Below are positions 43,256-51,248 of a stretch of DNA of 64,000 nt, piece by piece. The notes beneath the pieces are model-generated. The model did no database searches. It saw only the letters and a program-made list of their open reading frames with translations, and was not told the DNA's origin. A program made the position numbers and the translations under genes. Origin of the DNA: Pararobbsia alpina_A (GTDB lineage: Bacteria > Pseudomonadota > Gammaproteobacteria > Burkholderiales > Burkholderiaceae); the NCBI RefSeq assembly GCF_965118125.1, contig NZ_OZ221288.1:1302001-1366000 (forward strand). Reading direction: 5' to 3'. Positions within the stretch are counted from its first letter, which is position 1. Each line of letters starts with the position of its first letter.

Positions 43256-43896
43256 AAACCCAAGTTCTGATCGCACAGCTCGCGAACGACTTTCGCTTGC
43301 CCGACGTGCAGGCGCTGGAGCGCCGATTTCGCACCGCCCTGTTCGTGGGCCTGATTTTGGCTGCCTTGGGCGTCGTCTCGATCTGGGGCATTCGACCGGA
43401 TCTGGCGGCGGTCGCGCCCACCCCGATATTCGGCGCCAAGCTGATCTTTCCCGGCGCGATGATCGCATCGACCCTCTGGATCGCGGCCCGCCTCGCCATT
43501 CCGGGCGCCAGCGCGAAGCGCGCCTGGAAGGCGCTGATCGCAGTCAACGTCGTGTTGTGGATCATCGTCTTCGCCGTCGTCGCGGCTGCTGCGCCGGGCG
43601 AGCGCGTTGATCTGTTGCTCGGACACACGTGGCATTCGTGTTCGCTTCGTATCGCGGCGGTGTCGATACCGAGTTTCATTGCATTTTCATGGGCCATGCG
43701 GGGCCTCGCCCCCACACGCCCGCGACAGACCGGCGCCGCAGTCGGCCTGCTTGCCGGCGCCATCGGCACCCTCGCCTACACGCTGAAATGCCCCGAAATG
43801 AGCGTGACCTTCTGGGCCGTCTGGTACTCGATCGGCATGGGCATCCCCGCCCTCATCGGCATCGCCACCGCCCGCATGGCGTTTCGGTGGGCGTGA
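43252..43896 (+). CDS. NrsF-type membrane anti-sigma factor (DUF1109)
   Basis: A 214-residue inner-membrane protein with six predicted helices. The N-terminus (KTQVLIAQLANDFRLP) is the conserved sigma-binding segment. The two family cysteines are Cys130 in GHTWHSCSLR and Cys180 in LKCPEMSVTFWAVWY; equivalent cysteines in Caulobacter NrsF are needed to release the sigma factor under stress. The start is an unusual TTG at 43252 that overlaps the sigma stop codon as TTGA, so it is translated by coupling. It sequesters the ECF factor at the membrane. Confidence 0.93.
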   Translation: MKTQVLIAQLANDFRLPDVQALERRFRTALFVGLILAALGVVSIWGIRPDLAAVAPTPIFGAKLIFPGAMIASTLWIAARLAIPGASAKRAWKALIAVNVVLWIIVFAVVAAAAPGERVDLLLGHTWHSCSLRIAAVSIPSFIAFSWAMRGLAPTRPRQTGAAVGLLAGAIGTLAYTLKCPEMSVTFWAVWYSIGMGIPALIGIATARMAFRWA

Positions 43897-43971
43897 CGCG
43901 GCAAAGCGACGTAAGCATTCGTGCACGCGCGTTGGATCTCGCTCAAGCGAGCGCCCGATTATTTCGTTTAT

Positions 43972-44000
43972 TTCGAATTTGCCGTTTCGAATATTTCGAA
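43972..44000. promoter_or_regulatory. AT-rich promoter with three TTCGAA palindromes upstream of the toxin-antitoxin module
   Basis: TTCGAA occurs at 43972-43977, 43986-43991 and 43995-44000, within a run of ATTTCG units beginning near 43961. It lies 40 nt before the antitoxin start and is a likely autoregulatory operator of the TA complex. Confidence 0.55.
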
Positions 44001-44039
44001 TTACCATGGAATCCTTGGCCTCCCCCATCGAGAGATTCC

Positions 44040-44501
44040 ATGACCTACGAAGCCACTCCGGCAGCCCTGCCGTCGGAACAGGAAGCTGAGCTTGCACGCG
44101 AATCGCGTCGGAATTTGATAGCGCTGATCAACAGTCAAACGGAAACTCAGCGACTCGAATTCACGGACGACAAGGGCGAGACCCACACGGTTACGCTCCC
44201 GACATCAGCTTTGAAGCTACTTGACGAAATTCTTCATCAGATCGGAAACGGCAACGCCGTGTCGATCATCCCCATTCACGCCGAGTTGACGACGCAACAG
44301 GCCGCCGACTTGCTGAACGTATCGCGGCCGTACCTCGTACAACTTCTCGAACAAGGCGCGATCCCGTTCCGGAAGGTCAACACACATCGGCGAGTGATGT
44401 ATCAGGATCTGATCAGCTATAAGAACAAGATCGACGCAGACCGTCTTGATGCTTTGGCTGAACTCACCGCACAGGCGCAGGACCTCGGATTGGGCTATTG
44501 A
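44040..44501 (+). CDS. Helix-turn-helix (excisionase-type) antitoxin, VapB50-like
   Basis: A 153-residue DNA-binding protein. Residues about 75-130 form a MerR/excisionase-type HTH (LTTQQAADLLNVSRPYLVQL, then GAIPFRKVNTHRRVMYQDLI). The N-terminal part is helical and acidic. Four nt separate it from a PIN-domain gene, the arrangement of VapBC50-type toxin-antitoxin loci, where the antitoxin both inhibits the toxin and represses the promoter. ATG 44040 is chosen; the frame extends upstream without protein-like sequence. The pair is AT-richer than its neighbours, suggesting horizontal gain. Confidence 0.88.
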   Translation: MTYEATPAALPSEQEAELARESRRNLIALINSQTETQRLEFTDDKGETHTVTLPTSALKLLDEILHQIGNGNAVSIIPIHAELTTQQAADLLNVSRPYLVQLLEQGAIPFRKVNTHRRVMYQDLISYKNKIDADRLDALAELTAQAQDLGLGY

Positions 44502-44505
44502 TTGA

Positions 44506-45081
44506 ATGTCGTCAAACTTCACAGTCGTGTACGACGCATGCGTACTCTACCCGGCGCCCCTACGCGATCTTTTGATGCACCTGGCGTTGACGGACCTGTA
44601 TCGCGCGCGTTGGTCCGACATGATCCATGACGAATGGACAAGAAGCCTTCTTGCCAAACGGACCGACCTCAAGCCAGAAGCCGTCCAACGAACCAGAGAG
44701 TTAATGGACGCGCATATTCGCGATGGAAAAGTAAGTAACTTTGAACATCTGATTGGCGTGATCGACTTGCCGGATCCCGACGATCGCCACGTAGTCGCGG
44801 CGGCCATGCATGCTGGCGCGGAACTCATCGTGACGATGAACGTACGAGACTTTCCCAAAGAGCGTATCGCCAAGCACAATGTTTGCGTCCAACACCCCGA
44901 CGATTTCATCGTCGACTTGATGGATTTGAATAGGCAACGGGTCTTGGAAGCGATCGCGCGACATCGAAAATCGATGAGGCGCCCACCGAAGACGGCCGCC
45001 GAATATCTCGACACAATGAGCAATCAAGGCCTGTTGCAAATGGTGGATGCCCTCCGTCCCTACGCAGCGTGGGCGATCTAA
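44506..45081 (+). CDS. PIN-domain ribonuclease toxin, VapC50-like
   Basis: A 191-residue predicted magnesium-dependent RNase. PIN acidic residues appear in VYDACVLYP (Asp9/10 region), HDEWTRSL and DPDDRHVVAAA, with TMNVRDFP after them. Residues about 130-191 (DDFIVDLMDLNRQRVLEAIA, RRPPKTAAEYLDTM, NQGLLQMVDALR) match the C-terminal extension typical of VapC50, absent from ordinary 130-residue VapC toxins. Starts 4 nt after its antitoxin gene. Confidence 0.9.
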   Translation: MSSNFTVVYDACVLYPAPLRDLLMHLALTDLYRARWSDMIHDEWTRSLLAKRTDLKPEAVQRTRELMDAHIRDGKVSNFEHLIGVIDLPDPDDRHVVAAAMHAGAELIVTMNVRDFPKERIAKHNVCVQHPDDFIVDLMDLNRQRVLEAIARHRKSMRRPPKTAAEYLDTMSNQGLLQMVDALRPYAAWAI

Positions 45082-45127
45082 CCGGTCACGGCCGGCGATC
45101 CAAATTCCGCAATGAGCCTCGGGCCGA

Positions 45128-45475
45128 TTAAGAGAAACTCGGCGGCAACGGACGCCTTAACCTTCCAAACCCGACCCAACCTATAAGGCGTGCCACCCAC
45201 GACGGTGGGCTCATCAGCAAGGTCTTGACGGACGTCCATCCCGGCGTGGTGATGTTCGCCCACGCGCTGTATGGCATTTCGTGGCTTTGTCCCTCTTCCA
45301 GCAAGATCGACACGGGTCCAACGATGGACGTCGTCAGCCAGGTGAGCGACTCGTCCTGATACTGGATCCTTAGCGGTCCGTCGACGGCGACAATCAGGCT
45401 TGCGCGTGGCAGACGGCACATGTGCAACTCGCCGGGGGCAACGTGTTGCTCTGTGGTTTTCATGTTGGCTTTCAT
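45128..45475 (-). CDS. Small beta-rich protein of unknown function
   Basis: A predicted 115-residue protein beginning at ATG 45475 with AAGGAA 8 nt upstream. Residues about 10-75 look like a compact beta domain (RLPRASLIVAVDGPLRIQYQ, VSILLEEGQSHEMPYSAWAN) reminiscent of DUF2917 or cupin-like proteins, but I cannot assign it firmly. The last 40 residues are less protein-like, so a 3' frameshift is possible. It is divergent from the MocR gene, whose operators lie between them, and may be its target. Confidence 0.5.
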   Translation of the reverse strand: MKANMKTTEQHVAPGELHMCRLPRASLIVAVDGPLRIQYQDESLTWLTTSIVGPVSILLEEGQSHEMPYSAWANITTPGWTSVKTLLMSPPSWVARLIGWVGFGRLRRPLPPSFS

Positions 45476-45578
45476 CGCACGCTTCCTTAAGGCTCAGGGT
45501 CCATCGTGGCAGCGCAGTCTCGTTGCTTGCAGACGCGGCGCCTCGGTGAGATTCAACTTTAAGGAACCCGGCATCAGG

Positions 45579-45665
45579 GATACAGACCCAGCGCGCTAGA
45601 ATCTGTTGCGAAACAGAGGAACACGAACGCCGCTTGTTTCGGTCGAGTTTCCCCTGATCTGTATC
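45579..45665. promoter_or_regulatory. MocR operator candidates
   Basis: GATACAGA (45579-45586) and its exact inverse TCTGTATC (45658-45665) frame a perfect palindrome TCTGTT-GCGA-AACAGA (45602-45617). All share the CTGT/ACAG core. They lie between the divergent small gene (45475) and the mocR-type gene (45702), matching the spaced, multi-site binding known for MocR proteins. Confidence 0.6.
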
Positions 45666-45701
45666 TGGCGACCCCAGCGTGCCCAAGGCACGATCCACGT
45701 A

Positions 45702-47192
45702 ATGCTGCTCTCTGACGACCCACACCGCGCCAGCCTGCCCCTGCCCGACGAGCCCTTGTACGAGCGGCTCGCCGAACACTATCGACGCATCATCGCGTCG
45801 GGAACGCTGCTGCCCGGCGATCGCATGCCGTCCGTGCGCGCACTGATGGACCGGCATCGAGTCAGTCTTTCGACGGCGATTCAAACGTTCAGACGTCTTG
45901 AAGACACGGGATGGCTCTCAGCCAAGCCGCGCGCCGGTTACTTCGTGCAGCGGCCTTCGGCGCTCAAGCTCGCCAAGGTGCCGGAACCCGAAGTCACCAC
46001 GCTCCCGAGCGAGGCACGCTACGTCGGCTTGCATGAGCGAATTTCCCGCGTCCTCGAGTACGCCCAATCGTTCCCCGACGCGTTGAATCTCGGCGGCGCG
46101 ACAGCAGCAGCGGAACTCTATCCGGCAGACCCGTTGCAAGCGCTGATGCGCAAACGCCTCCGGCTTCGACCCACTCTGCTGACTGAAATCGGCGTCGATA
46201 CCGGCGCCTCCGAATTTCGGCAGGCCGTTGCCCGGCGCGCGCTGTCCAACGGCGTCACCGTCTCGCCGGACGAGATCATCTCTACGACCGGTGGCGTGGA
46301 AGGCGTCAACCTGGCACTCCGCGCGGTCGCACAACGCGGGGATACGATCGCCATCGAATCGCCCGCTTTCTTCGGCTTGCTTCAGATTCTCGAAAGCCTC
46401 GGGCTACGCGCACTCGAAATACCCACCAGTCCGACGACAGGCTTGTCGGTCGAAGCACTCGACATCGCGCTCAATGCATACGAGAACGTCAAGGCGCTAG
46501 TCGTCGTACCGAATCTGCAAAACCCGTTGGGCTGCGTGATGCCCGACGATCGCAAGGCGCAGCTTGTGGCGCTTTGCAAACAGCATGGCGTCGCGGTTAT
46601 CGAAGACGATCCGTACCTCGATCTGGTTGAAGGCCCTGAGCGCCCCAAACCCGTCAAAGCATGGGATCGCGATGGCAACGTGATTTATTGCGCATCGCTG
46701 AACAAGGTGTTGGCACCGGGGATGCGGCTCGGCTGGATTGCGGGCGGACGATGGCAAGCGCGCATCAAGATGCTGAAATTCGCACAGAGCCGGCATAACG
46801 AAACGCTGCCGCAACTCGTCGCCGCCGAATTCATATCGTCAGGAGACTTCGACCGCCATCTGCACCGGCTACGCGCACGCTTAAGCGATCAGCGCGAAGC
46901 GACATGCGATGCGATTGCGCGGTATTTCCCTTCCGGCACTCGCATGAGTCCGCCAAGCGGCGGCTTGTTACTGTGGGTTGAATTGCCCGAAGGCACACCG
47001 TCCGAATCGCTCTATCAGGCTGCTTTAGCCGATGGCATTCGCATCGCACCCGGAACCATCTTTTCGAACTCAGATCGGTTCGGGTCGTTTATTCGGCTGA
47101 GCTGCCCAAAGCCGTTTGATCGCGATCTTGATGATGCGATGCGCAGACTCGGGCAACTCGCGCGAGTGGCAAAGCCTGCGGATATCAGGTGA
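45702..47192 (+). CDS. MocR family regulator (GntR winged helix fused to aminotransferase domain)
   Basis: A 496-residue protein. The N-terminal GntR winged helix (about 15-85: LYERLAEHYRRIIASGTLLP, MPSVRALMDRHRVSLSTAIQ) is joined to a fold-type I aminotransferase domain. The PLP lysine is in YCASLNKVLAPGMRLGW, preceded by NLQNPLG and EDDPYLDL. These regulators use PLP and an amine ligand to control genes such as those for GABA, taurine or vitamin B6. ATG 45702 is chosen. It ends 1 nt before the convergent PPOX flavoprotein gene. The target is probably the divergent small gene or itself. Confidence 0.93.
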   Translation: MLLSDDPHRASLPLPDEPLYERLAEHYRRIIASGTLLPGDRMPSVRALMDRHRVSLSTAIQTFRRLEDTGWLSAKPRAGYFVQRPSALKLAKVPEPEVTTLPSEARYVGLHERISRVLEYAQSFPDALNLGGATAAAELYPADPLQALMRKRLRLRPTLLTEIGVDTGASEFRQAVARRALSNGVTVSPDEIISTTGGVEGVNLALRAVAQRGDTIAIESPAFFGLLQILESLGLRALEIPTSPTTGLSVEALDIALNAYENVKALVVVPNLQNPLGCVMPDDRKAQLVALCKQHGVAVIEDDPYLDLVEGPERPKPVKAWDRDGNVIYCASLNKVLAPGMRLGWIAGGRWQARIKMLKFAQSRHNETLPQLVAAEFISSGDFDRHLHRLRARLSDQREATCDAIARYFPSGTRMSPPSGGLLLWVELPEGTPSESLYQAALADGIRIAPGTIFSNSDRFGSFIRLSCPKPFDRDLDDAMRRLGQLARVAKPADIR

Positions 47193-47193
47193 G

Positions 47194-47811
47194 TCAGTAC
47201 AACGTCGCGTTCACTCTTTCCGGCAGCTCGCGATCGTAAGCTTGCGCATCGATCTTGCCGTGACTCAAGCGCGCAAGTATCGCTCCCGGGGTCGGCAGGC
47301 TCTTTGGGTCGATCTGTTTATCCGCGTCCCAAAGCCCCGATCGGACGATCGCCTTGGAGCAATGAAAATAGACAGAGGTGACGCTGACCAGAATCACGGT
47401 CCGCGGCTGCTTGCCGCGAATCTCGAACCGGGCCAGCAACTCCGGATCGACGGAAATCGATGCCGTACCGTTCACTCTGAGCGTCTCGCCAACACCCGGC
47501 ACAAGAAATAGCAGCGACACGCGTGGGTCGACAATGATGTTGCGCAGATTGTCGATACGGTTATTGCCGGGACGATCGGGAATCGCGAGCGTCTTGTCGT
47601 CGATGATCTCGACGAACCCCGCAGGGTCTCCCTTCGGTGAGCAATCGGTGCCTCCTTCGCCAACCGAAGCGAGCACGACAAACGGCGCGGCGCGCACGAA
47701 CTTCTGGTAGTCCTCGTTGAGATGATCGATCTCTTTCCAGACCGAACGCTCATTCGGCTGGCCGTAAATCGACTCCAATTGCTCCAACGTGGTGACGGAA
47801 TGCGAGTGCAC
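47194..47811 (-). CDS. Pyridoxamine 5'-phosphate oxidase-fold flavoprotein (MSMEG_1061-like)
   Basis: A 205-residue FMN-binding split-barrel protein. FVVLASVGEGGTDCSPKGDP, DRPGNNRIDNLRNIIVDPRV and LLFLVPGVGETLRVNGTA match the PPOX family of putative FMN-dependent oxidoreductases, with YFHCSKAIVRSGLWD in the C-terminal part. Start is GTG 47811 with AGAGAGG upstream. Substrate unknown. It is convergent with the mocR-type gene, and its upstream region contains a 9-copy GGGATGC tandem repeat. Confidence 0.88.
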   Translation of the reverse strand: MHSHSVTTLEQLESIYGQPNERSVWKEIDHLNEDYQKFVRAAPFVVLASVGEGGTDCSPKGDPAGFVEIIDDKTLAIPDRPGNNRIDNLRNIIVDPRVSLLFLVPGVGETLRVNGTASISVDPELLARFEIRGKQPRTVILVSVTSVYFHCSKAIVRSGLWDADKQIDPKSLPTPGAILARLSHGKIDAQAYDRELPERVNATLY

Positions 47812-47888
47812 GGGGGGCCTCTCTGCTCAGATACCGCGGTCTATGACATTACCGCTGGCAAGTATAGGCCCGTCTCGCGAAACACCGA

Positions 47889-47952
<64 letters not shown>

Positions 47953-48012
47953 CAGAGTATATGCCGCCCGCAGCAGCGCGCTTTCGCCAAGCTGCGGACG
48001 ACCCCTACTCGC

Positions 48013-48417
48013 TCAAGGACTCAGCGCAAAACGCTGCGTCCCCGGTGCGCGGGCGAGCCACTTCGCCGCGCGGTCGGTGTAGATCTCGATTTGCGGTTCC
48101 AGTCCGTCCATCGTGTCGAGCGTGCCCGCTTTGACGATAACTTTCCCAGGCATTTGCGAGACCTTCGTGATGATCGGCGAACCGCACTTGCCGCAGAAAT
48201 GCCGGTACGACGGGTGACCGCTGTCGCCAATATCCTCGAAGAAAAGCGTCTCGCCGTGCTGCTCGTAGTCCGCTTCGTCGACAAACAAGTTAAACGAAAA
48301 CAGGCTCCCGCTTTGCCGCTGGCAATGCGTGCAATGACATACCGCCGTTGCCTGCGGCTCGCTCTTCAATACATAACGGACTGCCCGGCACAGGCAACCG
48401 CCTTCTCTCTTGACCAT
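48013..48417 (-). CDS. GFA (glutathione-dependent formaldehyde-activating) family protein
   Basis: A 134-residue zinc-binding protein of the CENP-V/GFA fold. Cysteine pairs GGCLCRAVRY, CHCTHCQRQSG and HFCGKCGSPI are the conserved ligands of its structural and catalytic zinc. ATG 48417 (MVKREGG) is chosen over GTG or TTG codons further upstream. Family members spontaneously promote S-hydroxymethylglutathione formation or are of unknown function. It lies 65 nt downstream of the aldehyde dehydrogenase gene on the same strand. Confidence 0.92.
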   Translation of the reverse strand: MVKREGGCLCRAVRYVLKSEPQATAVCHCTHCQRQSGSLFSFNLFVDEADYEQHGETLFFEDIGDSGHPSYRHFCGKCGSPIITKVSQMPGKVIVKAGTLDTMDGLEPQIEIYTDRAAKWLARAPGTQRFALSP

Positions 48418-48482
48418 GATGACTTCTCTTAGCAAATATCACTGAATGCGTGCGTTCGTACAACGCAGAGGGCTCGTCAAAT

Positions 48483-49859
48483 TCATGCCGCGCCGGCAAT
48501 ACGGATCAGCTTGCGATTGATGAACTCACCAACGCCCAGCTCCGACAGCTCGCGTCCAAAGCCCGAGTTCTTGACGCCGCCAAACGGCAACCCCGGTGAA
48601 TCGGCAAAGCACGAGTTGATGTAGACCATGCCCGACTCGATGCGCGATGCGACTTGCTCGGCATGGGCGACATCGGCATCGAACACATAGCCGCTCAAAC
48701 CAAACTTCGTTGCGTTCGCCAACGCAATGGCCTCTTCTTCGCTATCGACCACGTAGAAGGACAGCACCGGCCCGAACGCCTCTTGCTGGTACAACGGGTT
48801 GCTCGGTGCGATATCGGTGATGAGCGTCGGCTCAAGGAAATAGCCCGGACGATTCACACGCTTGCCGCCGTGAATGATCGTCGCGCCTCCGGCCTTTGCG
48901 TCGTCGATCTGCTTGAGCAGCACTTCGAGTGCGCGCTCGCTGACGAGCGGACCCAGTACCGTCGCCTCGTCAGTCGGATCGCCGACCTTGATGGCAGCGA
49001 ATCGCGCCTTCAAGGCGTCGAGGACCTGCTTGCCGCGCTGCTTGCCGACTACGATAACGCGCTTGATGTTGACGCAGCCTTGCCCCGAGTTGAACGTGCG
49101 GCCCATCACGATCTGTTCGATCGCATGTTCAAGCGGCGCACCTTCAAGAACGATTGCAGGATCGCTGCCGCCGAGTTCGAGAATGACCTTCTTCAGATTG
49201 CGGCCCGCACGTTCCGCGACGGCCATGCCGGCACGCTCGCTGCCGGTCACTGCCACGCCGCGTACACGGAAATCGTCAATCAGCTTGGCAATCTGCTCGA
49301 CGCTGCAAAACAGATTCGTGTAGGCGCCCTTCGGCACACCGGCTTCCTCAAGCAATCGAGCAAACGCCAAGGCACACTGCGGCACATTCTCCGCGTGCTT
49401 GATCATGACGACGTTGCCGGAAATCAGCTGTGTCGCCGCGACGCGGGCGAGCTGGTAGTACGGGAAATTCCAGGGCTCGATCGCCAGAATGACGCCAATC
49501 GGTTCGGCGACGATCTTCGCCCCCGGTTCGCCCGGCAGCGCCTGATCTTTGAGAAACGCTTCTCCGTTCTTTGCGTAGTAATCGAGAATATCCGCGACAA
49601 GATCGACCTCGGCATAGCTTTGCCAGACGACCTTGCCCATTTCCAGTGTCGGGTAGGTCGCATACTCATCGCGCTTCGCGCGCAGAATGCTTGCCGCCCG
49701 GGCCAGAATTTCTGCGCGCTCGGCCACGGGCCGGCGCCGCCAGTCTTCACGATAGCGTTGATCTGCTGCCGCCAGTGCGGCAAAAATCTCTTCATCCGAT
49801 TGCAACGGGAATTCCTTGACGAGTTCCCCGGTCGCCGGGTTGACGGTACGAAAACTCAT
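48483..49859 (-). CDS. NAD(P)-dependent aldehyde dehydrogenase, succinate-semialdehyde type
   Basis: A 458-residue aldehyde dehydrogenase. The catalytic Cys is in TFNSGQGCVNIKRV, the general-base Glu in KKVILELGGSDPAIV, and the cofactor loop VTGSERAGMAVAE is present. The N-terminal FRTVNPATGELVKEFP is typical of the SSADH group that oxidises succinate semialdehyde to succinate. ATG 49859 follows AAGGAG. Could act in GABA or C4 catabolism; no GABA aminotransferase is nearby, so substrate is inferred from family only. The 261-nt region to 50120 shows nothing notable. Confidence 0.9.
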   Translation of the reverse strand: MSFRTVNPATGELVKEFPLQSDEEIFAALAAADQRYREDWRRRPVAERAEILARAASILRAKRDEYATYPTLEMGKVVWQSYAEVDLVADILDYYAKNGEAFLKDQALPGEPGAKIVAEPIGVILAIEPWNFPYYQLARVAATQLISGNVVMIKHAENVPQCALAFARLLEEAGVPKGAYTNLFCSVEQIAKLIDDFRVRGVAVTGSERAGMAVAERAGRNLKKVILELGGSDPAIVLEGAPLEHAIEQIVMGRTFNSGQGCVNIKRVIVVGKQRGKQVLDALKARFAAIKVGDPTDEATVLGPLVSERALEVLLKQIDDAKAGGATIIHGGKRVNRPGYFLEPTLITDIAPSNPLYQQEAFGPVLSFYVVDSEEEAIALANATKFGLSGYVFDADVAHAEQVASRIESGMVYINSCFADSPGLPFGGVKNSGFGRELSELGVGEFINRKLIRIAGAA

Positions 49860-50120
49860 GGTCGACTCCTTAAGTTTGACCTTTCAAGAACAAGGCAACG
49901 GCTCCGTCGAGCGTCGATTACCTCGTGACTCAACTTCTTTCACATGCTTTGAAACCCTTGAATTCCCCGAGTCATGAAGCTCGCGTGAATTCATTCACTC
50001 CTTCAAATCCTTCCCCTGGTGCCATCGGGCCGAAGCTTCAGGCCCGATTGAGTCCACTCTGTTCCCGAGTGACCCACTGCGCCCTTTCCTTTGGCGCTTT
50101 GATTCGTTATCCGGTGCGAT

Positions 50121-50357
50121 TCAGTGCTGCCTCCCATTGGGACCCTCAAACGCGGCTTTGGCCGCGCGCATCGCATCGTCAAACGTCGCTTCGGTGGCGA
50201 CGTGCCGGTGATCGATCGACACCAGCCACGTGTCGTGCGCGAGCCGCCAGCGGATGCGCGAGTCCTGCAACAACATCGAGAACCATCGCCACAAGGTCGC
50301 GTCTTCCGTGTTGGCGATGGCCCGGCCCTGCAAGCGAAAAATGTCGACTGAGTTCAC
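50121..50357 (-). CDS. Small protein of unknown function at the end of the CoA-pathway operon
   Basis: A predicted 78-residue protein from GTG 50357, with GAGGAA about 8 nt upstream and beginning 31 nt after the enoyl-CoA hydratase stop. It contains a tryptophan-rich segment (LWRWFSMLLQDSRIRWRLAH) and ends with a helix (TFDDAMRAAKAAFEGP). No known domain was recognised. Its position as last gene of the LacI-regulated operon suggests an accessory role. Confidence 0.65.
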   Translation of the reverse strand: MNSVDIFRLQGRAIANTEDATLWRWFSMLLQDSRIRWRLAHDTWLVSIDHRHVATEATFDDAMRAAKAAFEGPNGRQH

Positions 50358-50388
50358 GATGCGTTCCTCGCTATTTCGCAGCACCGGC

Positions 50389-51210
50389 TCAACGCCACGC
50401 TTCAAGCGTTGGCTGAAGAGGCCGCTCGCCAACGGTCTCGTCCGCCGCACTCCAGAAACGTGTGTAGTCCGCAGCGCGCTTTTCGGTAAATGCAGCGAGG
50501 CCCTCTTGCCACTCGGCTTTCGGCACATCGAGCGGCGAGCGCATCACACGCTCCCAGTCAATCGACGCATGCGCATGAAGATGACGCTTGGCGGCGCGTA
50601 ACGCGCCCGGAGGCACCGCCTGGACGATTTCTCCGGCAAGCGCCAGAGCTTCGTTCACGACCGCTTCCACAGGCACCACGCGATTCACCAGTCCAAGCGG
50701 CAAGGCCTCCTGCGCCGGCACGCGTCGACGGGTAAGGACGAGCTCATAGGCTCGCCGGATGCCGATGACACGAGACAGCAACGCGATGCCCGTGTTCGGA
50801 ATGACACCGTGCCCAAGTTCCGGAAGGGCGAACCACGCCGTCTCCGCGGCGATCACGAGATCGCAAGCGAGCGACAGTTCCATGCCGCCTCCGACCGCCA
50901 CGCCCTGCACGGCCGCGATCACCGGTCGCCCAAACTCGGCGATACGCCTGAACAGGACCGCGGGATCATCTTGCGCATCCGGGCCGTCCATCCATCCGTC
51001 GCGAAGGTCGTCGATATTGGCGCCCGCGCAAAAGGCAGAACCTGCCGCCGCGATGACCACCGCCCGCGTGCCGTCGCTCAATGCCTTGTCCAGCCCATTC
51101 GACAGCCCGCGCACGATCGCTCGCGAGAGCGCATTGCGACGATCCGGTTCATTAAGCGTGAGGAGCGCAACGTGCCCACGCCGCTCATACAGCACTGCGT
51201 TCGCATTCAT
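50389..51210 (-). CDS. Enoyl-CoA hydratase/isomerase (crotonase family)
   Basis: A 273-residue crotonase. The CoA-binding oxyanion segments AFCAGANIDDL and GVAVGGGMELSLACDLV, the two catalytic Glu positions (MEL and PEL in FALPELGHGVIPNTG) and the C-terminal helix are all present, so hydratase activity is likely. ATG 51210. It follows the citryl-CoA lyase gene by 38 nt in the operon acyl-CoA dehydrogenase / CoA ligase / lyase / hydratase, fitting hydration of the enoyl-CoA made by the dehydrogenase. Confidence 0.92.
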   Translation of the reverse strand: MNANAVLYERRGHVALLTLNEPDRRNALSRAIVRGLSNGLDKALSDGTRAVVIAAAGSAFCAGANIDDLRDGWMDGPDAQDDPAVLFRRIAEFGRPVIAAVQGVAVGGGMELSLACDLVIAAETAWFALPELGHGVIPNTGIALLSRVIGIRRAYELVLTRRRVPAQEALPLGLVNRVVPVEAVVNEALALAGEIVQAVPPGALRAAKRHLHAHASIDWERVMRSPLDVPKAEWQEGLAAFTEKRAADYTRFWSAADETVGERPLQPTLEAWR

Positions 51211-51248
51211 CCCAACATCTCCTTGGCGTCAACGTGTCATGCGTACGC

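Noticed and set aside
45078..45884. 268-codon minus-strand frame across the mocR promoter region
   Set aside because: Would run through the MocR start and operators; the shorter frame 45128-45475 has a ribosome site and more protein-like sequence.
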